From: DAINBT01 sp036732785
GTDB lineage: Bacteria; Planctomycetota; Phycisphaerae; Sedimentisphaerales; SM23-30
Direction: 5' to 3'
Assembly: GCA_964537505.1 (NCBI GenBank)
Contig: CAZICK010000033.1
Location: 1-38,290 of the forward strand
DNA: 38,290 nucleotides
A program made the position numbers and the translations under genes. The first letter of the stretch is position 1, and the number at the start of each line of letters is the position of its first letter. This document shows, in pieces, positions 1-8,265 of the stretch. Below the pieces are notes generated by a model. The model ran no database searches, was not told where the DNA came from, and saw nothing but the letters and a program-made list of their open reading frames with translations.

Positions 1-550
1 AACAGGAGGAAGGCAACAGGGACGAGGCGATAGGGAGGAAAAGAATAGGACACGGGTGCGCCAAGTGAAGTTGGTGTGAGCAAGCTGGACAATCCAGCCT
101 GGCCAAAGGTTAGCCGCCGGGCCAGAACAGAACTTTGCGTATAATGAGGTAACAAGTTATGCGAAGCCAAAGGGATGGCGGATTATCGGCCATAACGCAA
201 GTGAAGGTAATGAGCCCCGAAATTATTCTTGTCGCATTGGGCCAAGGGTTCCGTGTTCTGGAAGCCAGTATTGCTGTATGCGTTATTAAAGGCGAGCATG
301 TCAGCGACGTGCCGGGGTCTGAGTCCATGGCAGGTAATCAAACTGTTCACATCGGAACTTGGGAGAACCATATCGCTCCTAACAGAAGTTTCCAACAAGC
401 TGAAGAGGCAAGGCGGAAGTATGGCGATATGGTAGTCGGACTGACTCGTAGTAGAGGTGTAGTTGGGGTAATGCCCAGCGAGTCTTGCACCAGATGGTGC
501 TGGGCACTCGAAGGGGTCAGCGGTTTAACGTAGAGAGGTGAATTTTAGAC

Positions 551-1888
551 ATGCAATACCCTGAAATTGGAAAAACATGGACGAAGTTATCTCTCATATC
601 CGGTCATGCTCGGAGAGGCCGCACATTTAAGTTTACGAGCCTTGCTCATTTACTGGATGTTGAATATCTCCGGGATTGCTACCAAAGCCTCAACAGGAAT
701 AGGGCGGTAGGAATTGACAACATAAGCTGGAAAGAATATGGAGTTGACCTGGACAAGAATCTGGAGCAACTGGTTTCAAGGTTAAAGCGAAAGAAGTATA
801 AGCCGATACCAGCGAGACGAGTATATATTCCCAAGAACGAGAAAGAGACTCGACCTTTAGGAATATCCGCACTGGAAAACAAGATAGTAGAGCGTGGCAT
901 CACGTGGATACTTGAGAGCATATATGAACAGGATTTTATGGACTGTTCCTATGGCTTTCGTCCAGAGAGGAACTGTCATCAGGCGTTGAAGCAACTCAAT
1001 GACCTGATAATGTTTCAGCCGGTGGGCCATATTGTCGAAGCGGATATCAAAGGCTTTTTCGACAATGTTGACCATGATAAACTCATGGACTTTATCCGAA
1101 TAAGAATATCGGATACAGCATTGCTGAACTTGATAGGTAAGTTTTTGAAAGCCGGATATATCGACGATGGTCAACTGGTGAAGTCGGACAAGGGTACGCC
1201 CCAAGGCAGCATCCTTAGCCCGATGTTAGCCAATATTTTCCTTCATTATGTACTTGACGAATGGTTTGAGACAACGGTCAAAAGCCATGTAAGAGGTTTC
1301 TGCGAGCTTGTAAGGTATGCTGACGATTTTGTTTGTGTGGTCCGCTATGCAGACGATGCGGAACGTATTGAACGAGCGTTAAAGAACAGGTTCAATAAGT
1401 ACGGTCTGGAAATTCATCCGACAAAGAGCCGAAGGATAACCTTTGGCCGCTATGAAAGGGAGAATGCCAGAGGTCAGAACCGCAAGCCCAATACGTTTGA
1501 CTTTTTGGGTTTTACGCACTATTGTGATACGTCTCGCAAAGGCAATTTTAAGCTTGGGCGAAAGACGAGTCGCAAGAGATTCTCCGCAAAATGCAGAGAG
1601 ATGAATGATTGGCTCAGATCGATAAGAAATCAGGTCAAGACTGAAGACTGGTGGAAGATCCTAGCAGCCAAACTGCAAGGCCATTTTCAGTACTATGGCG
1701 TTAGTGAAAACTATGCGAGTATCGCAAGGTTCTATGACCTAACAACCAAAATGGTACAAAAGTGGCTCAATAGGCGTAGCCAAAAACGTAAGATGAATTT
1801 GGGCAAGTTCAAGGAGTATCTCGAACATTATCCGTTGCCTGGGCCAAGAATAGTGCATAAGTTTTATGATATGTCAGGTGTAAGGTGA
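551..1888 (+). CDS. ltrA: Group II intron reverse transcriptase/maturase
   Basis: A 445-residue intron-encoded protein that helps its intron RNA splice and copies it into DNA at a new site. Visible parts in order are RT blocks with EADIKGFFDN (catalytic Asp near 165), GTPQGS (215-220), the YADD active site (256-259), and a maturase/thumb region rich in basic residues (about 350-430, including GHFQYYGV). A second YADD follows at 266-269. The protein ends soon after the maturase domain, so it has no C-terminal HNH endonuclease, as in many bacterial introns that insert into single-stranded or replicating DNA. The start is supported by a purine-rich AGAGGTG about 12 bases upstream. The frame is intact, so the element may still be active. 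Confidence 0.95.
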   Translation: MQYPEIGKTWTKLSLISGHARRGRTFKFTSLAHLLDVEYLRDCYQSLNRNRAVGIDNISWKEYGVDLDKNLEQLVSRLKRKKYKPIPARRVYIPKNEKETRPLGISALENKIVERGITWILESIYEQDFMDCSYGFRPERNCHQALKQLNDLIMFQPVGHIVEADIKGFFDNVDHDKLMDFIRIRISDTALLNLIGKFLKAGYIDDGQLVKSDKGTPQGSILSPMLANIFLHYVLDEWFETTVKSHVRGFCELVRYADDFVCVVRYADDAERIERALKNRFNKYGLEIHPTKSRRITFGRYERENARGQNRKPNTFDFLGFTHYCDTSRKGNFKLGRKTSRKRFSAKCREMNDWLRSIRNQVKTEDWWKILAAKLQGHFQYYGVSENYASIARFYDLTTKMVQKWLNRRSQKRKMNLGKFKEYLEHYPLPGPRIVHKFYDMSGVR

Positions 1889-1899
1889 GTTAAGCTGAA

Positions 1900-1932
1900 G
1901 AGCCGGATGTGGGAAATCCACAAGTCCGGTTC
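1900..1932 (+). ncRNA. Group II intron domain V
   Basis: A 33-base hairpin beginning GAGCCGGATG and ending GTCCGGTTC, with a GAAA tetraloop closing the inner stem and the conserved AGC triad near its 5' end. This is the catalytic core of the intron. It sits 12 bases after the maturase stop codon, the expected place. Confidence 0.88.
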
Positions 1933-2171
1933 TGTGAGGGGCATTGAAGTTCTTCACAAGGTTTGAATATTGTGGCACTCTTGATACCGAAAGGCAAGAG
2001 AAACAGAGAAAACAAACTAAACCTAAATGAAGGAACCATATTATGTCTACTCGACATGGGGCGGATGAGATTGGTTTGCACGGATTAAACTGGCAAAAAG
2101 GCGGGTAAGTTGTTGGATTTAATGGAGTTAGGTGAAAAAATGGCCAAAAAGGTGGCGGATAGGAACAGCCG

Positions 2172-4445
2172 ATGGCGAAGATAGAGCTTACTGAGACGGA
2201 AAAAAGGGAAATTCTCCAGTGCCTTGAAGATGGTAAGCCGCTGGATGATAAATTCCGGTTTCTGCTGTTTGGCGACAAGCGGGAGGTGGAGCTGGTCTGG
2301 AACGGCAAGACAAGCGAGGTCTGCAACGTTGTGCTGCCGTTTCAGGTGATCGAACAGGTGGATGAGCCGCGGATTGAAGAAGGCGTTAAACGTAAAACCG
2401 ACGAGATGTTCGATTTTATGCAGGATGATCGAGGCAGGCAATTAAAGGGGTGGACGAATAAACTTATCTGGGGGGATAACAAGCTGATACTATCGAGCCT
2501 GAAAAATGGGCCGATACGGGAGGTGATCGAAAAACAGGGCGGGATTAAACTGATTTATATCGACCCGCCTTTTGATGTCGGCGCGGACTTCTCGATGGAT
2601 ATTGAAATCGGGGATGAGACGTTCACCAAACAGCCTAACATCCTTGAAGAAATCGCATATCGCGATACCTGGGGAAAAGGAGCCGACTCCTTCATCGCCA
2701 TGATCTACGAACGACTCGTCCTCATGCGCGACCTCCTCGCCGACGACGGAAGCATCTATGTGCATTGTGATTGGAGGGTAAGCGGGCATTTGAGACAAGT
2801 ACTTGATGAGGTCTTTTCGGCGGATTCCTTTCAAAACGAGATTATTTGGAAAAGAGCCTCAGCCCATAATTTCAAAACCACAGGCTATGTAAGAACCAAT
2901 GAAAACATTTTCTATTACAGCAAATCTAAGTCATATATTTTCAATGATCAGTTCACGCCATACGGTGAAGCTCAGTTAAGCAGATACAAAAAAGATGAGA
3001 ATGGTAGGTTATACAAGGCCGAAAATCTCACCTTTTCTACAAGGAACACTTCACGACAATTTGAATGGCGTGGGACCAAGCCGCCAAGTAACCGATCATG
3101 GGGAGCATCATTAGAACAGCTAGAACAATGGTGGGAAGAGGGAAAGATATTAAAGAAGAAGGATGGATCACCTAGAATGGATGGGCTTAAAATTTATCTT
3201 GATGATACTAAAGGTGGGAACCTGCTTTCAGTTCTTTGGGACGATATTGATAGAGTTGGTAATACCTCTGATGAAAGGGTGGACTATCCCACACAAAAGC
3301 CGGAATCTCTGCTCGAACGCATTATTAAGGCCTCCTCCAACGAAGGCGACTTGGTCGCGGATTTTTTCTGCGGTTCGGGTACGACGGCGGCGGTGGCGGA
3401 GAAGCTGGGGCGCAAGTGGATCGTCAGCGACCTGGGGAAGTTTGCAATACATACGACGCGGAAGCGGATGATTACGATGCAGCGGAAGTTGAAGGAGGAG
3501 GGGAAAGACTACCGAGCGTTTGAGATACTTAACCTCGGCAAGTATGAGCGGGCGCATTATATCGGGGTGAATCCGAATTTAAGGGCGGAGCAGCAGCGGC
3601 GGCAGCTTGAGGCAAAGGAGCGGGCTTTTGTCGAACTTATCCTGCGGGCCTACAAGGCGGAGCGGATAGAGAACTTCAAGTGTTTTCTGGGCAAAAAGGC
3701 GGGCCGGCTGGTGGCCATCGGGCCGGTGAATCTGCCGGTAACAAGACTTTTTGTTGAGGAGATTATTCTCGAATGCAGGCAGAAGCATATTACCAAGGCC
3801 GATATTTTGGCGTTTGAGTTTGAGATGGGGCTTTTCCCCAATATACTCGATGAAGCAAAGGAAAAGGGGATAGACCTTGCGATGAAGTATATTCCGCCGG
3901 AGGTGTTTGATAAAAGGGCGGTGGATAAGGATGAGGTGGTTTTTCATGATGTTTCTTATATCGAGGTTACGCCCCGTTATAAGGGCAAGAAAGTGGCTGT
4001 GGAGCTGACGGACTTTTCGGTTTTTTATTCGCAGGACACGGTGAAGAACGCCGCGGCGGGACTTAAAAACGGCAAGACTAAAATCGTTGTGGAAAACGGA
4101 AAGATTATTAAGGTCAGCAAGAGCAAGATAGGCGAGGTTTTAAAAGAGGTTTTGACTAAAAGCTGGGTTGACTGGATAGATTACTGGGCGGTGGATTTTA
4201 ACTTTGAAAGCAAGCGGGAGATAATCCGGGTCAAGAATCCTGAAACCGGCGAGGTGGAGGAGAAGTGGACGGGCGATTATGTGTTTGAAAACGAATGGCA
4301 GAGCTTTCGGACCAGGAAAGACCGTTCGCTGGAGATGAGGAGCATTGAGTTTGAATATGAGAAGGGGAAGCGGTACAAGATCGCTGTGAAAGTGGTGGAT
4401 ATATTTGGGAACGATACGATGAAGATAATTGAGGTTGGAGTATAG
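2172..4445 (+). CDS. mod: Type III restriction-modification Mod methyltransferase
   Basis: A 757-residue DNA methyltransferase, the modification and recognition subunit of a type III system; it methylates one strand of an asymmetric site and guides Res. The motif order is that of a beta-class amino-methyltransferase: DPPF (131-134, catalytic motif IV) comes before FFCGSGTT (398-405, S-adenosylmethionine-binding motif I). YPTQKP (372-377) lies just before motif I. The target-recognition region lies between them (about 220-370). Its DNA is visibly richer in A and T than the flanking catalytic segments, suggesting exchange of this part. DPPF fits N6-adenine methylation but does not prove it. A long C-terminal domain (about 450-757) follows. 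The start has a weak AGGA 7 bases upstream. The next gene begins two bases after the stop, so the three genes form one operon. Confidence 0.88.
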   Translation: MAKIELTETEKREILQCLEDGKPLDDKFRFLLFGDKREVELVWNGKTSEVCNVVLPFQVIEQVDEPRIEEGVKRKTDEMFDFMQDDRGRQLKGWTNKLIWGDNKLILSSLKNGPIREVIEKQGGIKLIYIDPPFDVGADFSMDIEIGDETFTKQPNILEEIAYRDTWGKGADSFIAMIYERLVLMRDLLADDGSIYVHCDWRVSGHLRQVLDEVFSADSFQNEIIWKRASAHNFKTTGYVRTNENIFYYSKSKSYIFNDQFTPYGEAQLSRYKKDENGRLYKAENLTFSTRNTSRQFEWRGTKPPSNRSWGASLEQLEQWWEEGKILKKKDGSPRMDGLKIYLDDTKGGNLLSVLWDDIDRVGNTSDERVDYPTQKPESLLERIIKASSNEGDLVADFFCGSGTTAAVAEKLGRKWIVSDLGKFAIHTTRKRMITMQRKLKEEGKDYRAFEILNLGKYERAHYIGVNPNLRAEQQRRQLEAKERAFVELILRAYKAERIENFKCFLGKKAGRLVAIGPVNLPVTRLFVEEIILECRQKHITKADILAFEFEMGLFPNILDEAKEKGIDLAMKYIPPEVFDKRAVDKDEVVFHDVSYIEVTPRYKGKKVAVELTDFSVFYSQDTVKNAAAGLKNGKTKIVVENGKIIKVSKSKIGEVLKEVLTKSWVDWIDYWAVDFNFESKREIIRVKNPETGEVEEKWTGDYVFENEWQSFRTRKDRSLEMRSIEFEYEKGKRYKIAVKVVDIFGNDTMKIIEVGV

Positions 4446-4446
4446 T

Positions 4447-5277
4447 ATGGAGACGACAAAGATAGCGGTGTTCAAAGGCAAAGGGATAAGAAAAACCATT
4501 CATAAAAACGAATGGTGGTTCTCGGTTGTTGACGTATGTGAGGCATTGACTGAAAGCCCTGATGCCGGAGCGTATTGGAGAAAGTTAAAACAAAGATTAA
4601 AAGAAGAAGGAAGTGAAGTCGTGACATTTTGTCACGGGTTGAAATTGGAAGCGCCGGACGGCAAAATGCGTACTACTGATTGCGCTGATACGGAAGGAAT
4701 TTTCCGCATTATCCAGTCAATACCCAGCCCCAGGGCCGAACCGTTCAAGCGTTGGCTGGCCCAAGTCGGCTATGAACGCGTGCAGGAGATAGAGAATCCT
4801 GAGCTTGCCACCAAAAGAACAAAGGCGTTGTATAAGGCCAAGGGGTATTCAGAGGACTGGATAGAAAAGCGGATGCGAGGAATAGCCGTCAGAGAGGAGT
4901 TGACTGATGAGTGGGATAAGCGGGGCGTGAAAGAGCACAATGAATATGCTATCCTTACGGCTGAAATATCCAAGGCCGCTTTCGGTCTGACGCCTTCGCA
5001 ATACAAGAAACTGAAGGGTTTAAAACGTGAAAATCTGCGGGATCATATGAACGACCTCGAACTGATTTTCTCTATGCTTGGCGAAGCGGCCACAACAGAA
5101 CTAACGCGAATTAAAGACGCCCAGGGATTTACTGAAAATAAGGAAGCCGCCCAAAAAGGCGGAGAAGTGGCAGGTAACGCAAGGAAGGAACTTGAATTTA
5201 AGAGCGGCAAAAGGGTTGTTTCGAGACAAAATTATCTTCAGCAGTCCCAAGATAAAAAGCTATTGAAAGGCGAGTAA
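4447..5277 (+). CDS. BRO-N / DinD-like protein inside the RM operon
   Basis: A 276-residue protein between mod and res. The N-terminal ~110 residues look like a BRO-family domain (phage antirepressor type): NEWWFSVVDVCEAL near the start and a later FKRWLAQVGYERVQEI segment. The C-terminal half, with EHNEYAILTAEISKAAFGL, GGEVAGNARKELE and a KRVVSRQNYL-type end, resembles DNA-damage-inducible protein D (DinD) and its relatives. BRO-N domains bind DNA; DinD of E. coli acts on RecA filaments. The role here is unknown; regulation of, or damage-response coupling to, the RM system is inference. ATG at 4447 is preferred over the upstream in-frame 4429 because TTGGAG lies just upstream and the overlap with mod disappears. 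The stop overlaps the res start (TAATG), so translation is probably coupled. Confidence 0.78.
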   Translation: METTKIAVFKGKGIRKTIHKNEWWFSVVDVCEALTESPDAGAYWRKLKQRLKEEGSEVVTFCHGLKLEAPDGKMRTTDCADTEGIFRIIQSIPSPRAEPFKRWLAQVGYERVQEIENPELATKRTKALYKAKGYSEDWIEKRMRGIAVREELTDEWDKRGVKEHNEYAILTAEISKAAFGLTPSQYKKLKGLKRENLRDHMNDLELIFSMLGEAATTELTRIKDAQGFTENKEAAQKGGEVAGNARKELEFKSGKRVVSRQNYLQQSQDKKLLKGE

Positions 5278-7964
5278 TGGCGATACATAAAGACTTTCCA
5301 TCTTCTCCTTATGGAATACTCGACCCGAAAGTCCGGTGGTTTCCGGCGGATGAGGCGTTGCGGGAGTCATCCTATCAGAAACTTCTTCCGCCGCTGGTTC
5401 ATCAACTGCGGGAGCGGGTAACACAATGGCGAGCTAAAGGATATGAAGGAGCGTCGGAAACCAGCAAGGCGTTGTTGAAATGGTGGTTTGCAGCCGGACA
5501 TATACAAAATAAATCAGATGGGGTGGATTTTAAGTTTGCGTATTATTTCGCCCAGCGTGAAGCAGTGGAAACGGTGATTTATCTTTACGAAGTTGCCCAA
5601 GTAAAAGATAAATACGATATGATCCGTTTTGATTCGAGCGGGGCGGTTTCGACGGGGATGTTTGATGAGGAGTGGCGGCGGTTCGTGATCAAGATGGCAA
5701 CGGGCTCAGGGAAAACAAAAGTTTTGAGCTTGATATTGGCATGGTGTTATTTTCATAAGCTCTATGAAGACGGGTCCGACCTGGCAAGGAACTTTCTTAT
5801 CATCGCGCCGAATATTATCGTATTAGACCGGCTGCGAATAGATTTTGACGGACTTAAGATATTTTATCACGACCCTATTCTGCCGGATAATGGATTTGAG
5901 GGCAGGAACTGGCGGGATGACTTCCAGTTAAAACTTCATATTCAGGATGAAGTCAATATCACCAAACCCATCGGAAACATATTTTTAACCAATATACACA
6001 GGGTTTATGAGAGCAATGATATAGAGCCGACATTCAGCGATGAAAATACGATGGAATATTTCCTGGGCAAAAGATGGACTGGCGCAACAACAGATTCAAA
6101 AATCGATCTTGGCGAGATTGTCCGCAACATAGACGAGCTTGTTGTATTAAACGATGAGGCGCACCATATCCATAATCCCAAGATGGCATGGTTTAAGTCA
6201 ATTCAGGATATTCATAACAAGCTAAAGCAGAAGGATAAATTCCTATCGCTGCAAGTCGATGTTACGGCAACGCCGCGGCATGACAGCGGCGCTATTTTTG
6301 TGCAAACCGTTTGCGATTATCCGCTGGTGGAGGCGATCTGGCAGAATGTCGTAAAACATCCGGTATTGCCGGATGGGCCGAGCAGGGCAAAGCTGCATGA
6401 GAGCCAAAGCATAAAATATGTGGAACGGTACGCGGATTATATTCATCTGGGCGTTGAGGAATGGAGAAAAGCATATATCGAGCATGAAAAGCTTGACAAA
6501 AAAGCAGTGCTTTTTGTTATGACCGATGTTACCGATAGCTGCGATGAAGTGTCGGAATATCTGGAAAATACCTATCCAGAGCTTAAAGGGGCGGTGCTGA
6601 CGATTCATACTAATCGAAGCGGGGAAATCGGAGAAGCCGCAAAATCGGGGAAAGACAAAGATGAACTGGACTTATTGAGAGAACAAGCGAATAAAATTGA
6701 CAATTGGGATAGTCCTTATAAGGCAATTGTTTCGGTGCTGATGCTCAAAGAAGGCTGGGATGTGCGTAATGTTACGACCATCGTAGGTTTGCGGGCGTAT
6801 TCATCAAAAAGCAATATCCTGCCCGAACAAACGCTGGGGCGCGGACTAAGAAGAATGTATCGCGAAGAAGATATTGCCGAAAAGGTAAGCGTTGTTGGGA
6901 CAGACGCCTTTATGGAATTCGTGGAATCGATTCAATCCGAAGGCGTGGAATTGCAGCGAGTGAGTATGGGAGCAGGAACGGCGCCAAAGGCCCCGATGAT
7001 TGTTGAAGTGGATAAGGAAAATGTCAAGAAAGACATAGACCGCCTTGACATTGAAATCCCGGTATTGACGGCACGAACCGCCAGAGAATATAAAAAGCTG
7101 GAAGAAATAAATCTGGATAAACTAAAATTTCAGACGATTGCATACCTGCAATTTTCGGAAGAGCAGCAGCGAGAAATCGTTTTCAAGGATATTACGACCA
7201 ATGAAATTTCGCATACAACGGTAATGAAAGACGTATATATCGAAGATTATCGAAGTGTGGTCGGATTTTTCACGCAGTCAATTATGAAGGATTTACGGCT
7301 TATAAGCGGGTATGATATTTTGTACGGCAATATAAAACAATTTATTGCTGAATATCTGTTTGGTAAATCAGTTAATCTCGATAATAGAAACACCTTACGG
7401 AATCTTTCTGAAATCAACGCTACCAAAAGTATTCTGGAAACATTCAAAAAGGCAATAAATGATTTAACGATCGTAGATAAGGGTTCAGCAGAGATTAAGG
7501 ATTATATTAAGATTAAACAGGTCAGGCCGTTTACGGTAAAGGAGCAAGGGTATTTTATACCCCAAAAAAGTGCGTTTAATAAAATCGTGGGAGACAGCCA
7601 TCTGGAACTTGAATTTGCGTTATTTCTTGATAACTGTGACGATATTGTTTCGTATGCTAAAAATTATTTCGCTGTAAATCTGAGAATTGATTATGTCAAT
7701 GCAAATGGCAACATATCAAATTATTATCCTGATTTTATAGTAAAAGTTAGTGAGAAAGAAATCTATATCATCGAAACAAAAGGATTGGAAGAGTTAGATG
7801 TGCCATTAAAGATAGAACGGCTGGAACAATGGTGCAATGACATCAATCATATTCAGTCTGATATAAGATTTGATTTTATCTATGTGGACGAAGAAAGTTT
7901 CAATAAGTATCGTCCAAAGTCATTCAAGTCTCTTGTTGAAAGTTTTCGAGAATATAAGAATTAG
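5277..7964 (+). CDS. res: Type III restriction endonuclease Res subunit
   Basis: An 895-residue helicase-nuclease that cuts DNA at unmodified sites together with Mod. Superfamily 2 motifs are clear: Walker A ATGSGKT (141-147), DEAH (293-296), TATPR (330-334), SVLMLKEGWDV (486-496) and motif VI LGRGLRRM (520-527). The C-terminal nuclease is a PD-(D/E)XK type: PD at 818-819 and E-T-K at 833-835, within a short beta-strand pattern. All key residues are present, so the enzyme looks functional. The start codon overlaps the stop of the preceding gene by one base. A hairpin terminator lies about 80 bases after the stop. Together with mod this makes a complete type III system. Confidence 0.93.
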   Translation: MAIHKDFPSSPYGILDPKVRWFPADEALRESSYQKLLPPLVHQLRERVTQWRAKGYEGASETSKALLKWWFAAGHIQNKSDGVDFKFAYYFAQREAVETVIYLYEVAQVKDKYDMIRFDSSGAVSTGMFDEEWRRFVIKMATGSGKTKVLSLILAWCYFHKLYEDGSDLARNFLIIAPNIIVLDRLRIDFDGLKIFYHDPILPDNGFEGRNWRDDFQLKLHIQDEVNITKPIGNIFLTNIHRVYESNDIEPTFSDENTMEYFLGKRWTGATTDSKIDLGEIVRNIDELVVLNDEAHHIHNPKMAWFKSIQDIHNKLKQKDKFLSLQVDVTATPRHDSGAIFVQTVCDYPLVEAIWQNVVKHPVLPDGPSRAKLHESQSIKYVERYADYIHLGVEEWRKAYIEHEKLDKKAVLFVMTDVTDSCDEVSEYLENTYPELKGAVLTIHTNRSGEIGEAAKSGKDKDELDLLREQANKIDNWDSPYKAIVSVLMLKEGWDVRNVTTIVGLRAYSSKSNILPEQTLGRGLRRMYREEDIAEKVSVVGTDAFMEFVESIQSEGVELQRVSMGAGTAPKAPMIVEVDKENVKKDIDRLDIEIPVLTARTAREYKKLEEINLDKLKFQTIAYLQFSEEQQREIVFKDITTNEISHTTVMKDVYIEDYRSVVGFFTQSIMKDLRLISGYDILYGNIKQFIAEYLFGKSVNLDNRNTLRNLSEINATKSILETFKKAINDLTIVDKGSAEIKDYIKIKQVRPFTVKEQGYFIPQKSAFNKIVGDSHLELEFALFLDNCDDIVSYAKNYFAVNLRIDYVNANGNISNYYPDFIVKVSEKEIYIIETKGLEELDVPLKIERLEQWCNDINHIQSDIRFDFIYVDEESFNKYRPKSFKSLVESFREYKN

Positions 7965-8045
7965 AAAAATGCAAGGGTTACTAAAAATAAGGTTGAAGGA
8001 GTTTTGGCGTATTTTAATCTGAATCGCAGCGCTTTAGGTTAAGAG

Positions 8046-8074
8046 CAGCCCGCTGTGGTCGGGCTGGAGTTTTT
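8046..8074 (+). terminator. Rho-independent terminator after res
   Basis: CAGCCCG at 8046-8052 pairs perfectly with CGGGCTG at 8060-8066 (7-base loop), followed by GAG and five T residues (8070-8074). It lies 82 bases past the res stop, a good place to end the RM transcript. Its right part belongs to the dispersed repeat that starts at 8051, so it may have arrived with that repeat. In the second copy (13489) the 5' arm is not conserved. Confidence 0.6.
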
Positions 8075-8160
8075 CGCTTTATGCTGCCAGGATAGATAAA
8101 TAAGCCTGACAGAGGTTTTCTGGAGCAAACCCAAGTGTTGCGATTCAGATTGAATTTCGG
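8051..8160. repeat. Dispersed ~110-bp direct repeat, copy 1
   Basis: This stretch recurs at 13489-13599 in the same orientation with only a handful of mismatches. It runs from CGCTGTGGTCGGGCTGG to a TCAGATTGAATTTCGGG end. It has no coding potential. The two copies enclose an accessory segment of about 5.3 kb. Its nature (element end, target-site relic or intergenic repeat family) cannot be decided from one window. Confidence 0.8.
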
Positions 8161-8265
8161 GACTGTTTATATGGGGAATGCCAGTTTAGAATAAGATGTC
8201 ATGATGCCGATGAAGCCGCTTTCAGGGTTTAGTATGAGATAGATTTTTTTAGTGAGGTTATAGCG

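Larger units (their letters stand above)
56..1970 (+). ncRNA. Group II intron RNA (with encoded maturase)
   Basis: The RNA part of a self-splicing, retromobile intron. The 5' end reads GTGCG at 56-60, matching the GUGYG consensus. About 490 bases of folded non-coding sequence (domains I-IV) precede the maturase gene, which sits in the domain IV position. A typical domain V follows at 1900-1932. A domain VI-like stem pairs 1933-1939 with 1952-1958. The 3' end is therefore placed near 1970, but the exact splice site was not determined. Only 55 bases of 5' flank are visible and no interrupted gene was recognised; the 3' flank leads into the restriction-modification operon. The 5' boundary is fairly firm and the 3' boundary approximate. 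Confidence 0.82.

Noticed and set aside
159..533. Open frame of 124 codons before the maturase
   Set aside because: It falls in the structured 5' RNA part of the group II intron and has no protein features.
2043..2184. Two short overlapping frames before mod (starting MSTRHGADE and MELGEKMAKK)
   Set aside because: They are 20-odd codons each, in different frames, and could be remains of one small gene, but no family was recognised and they overlap the mod start.
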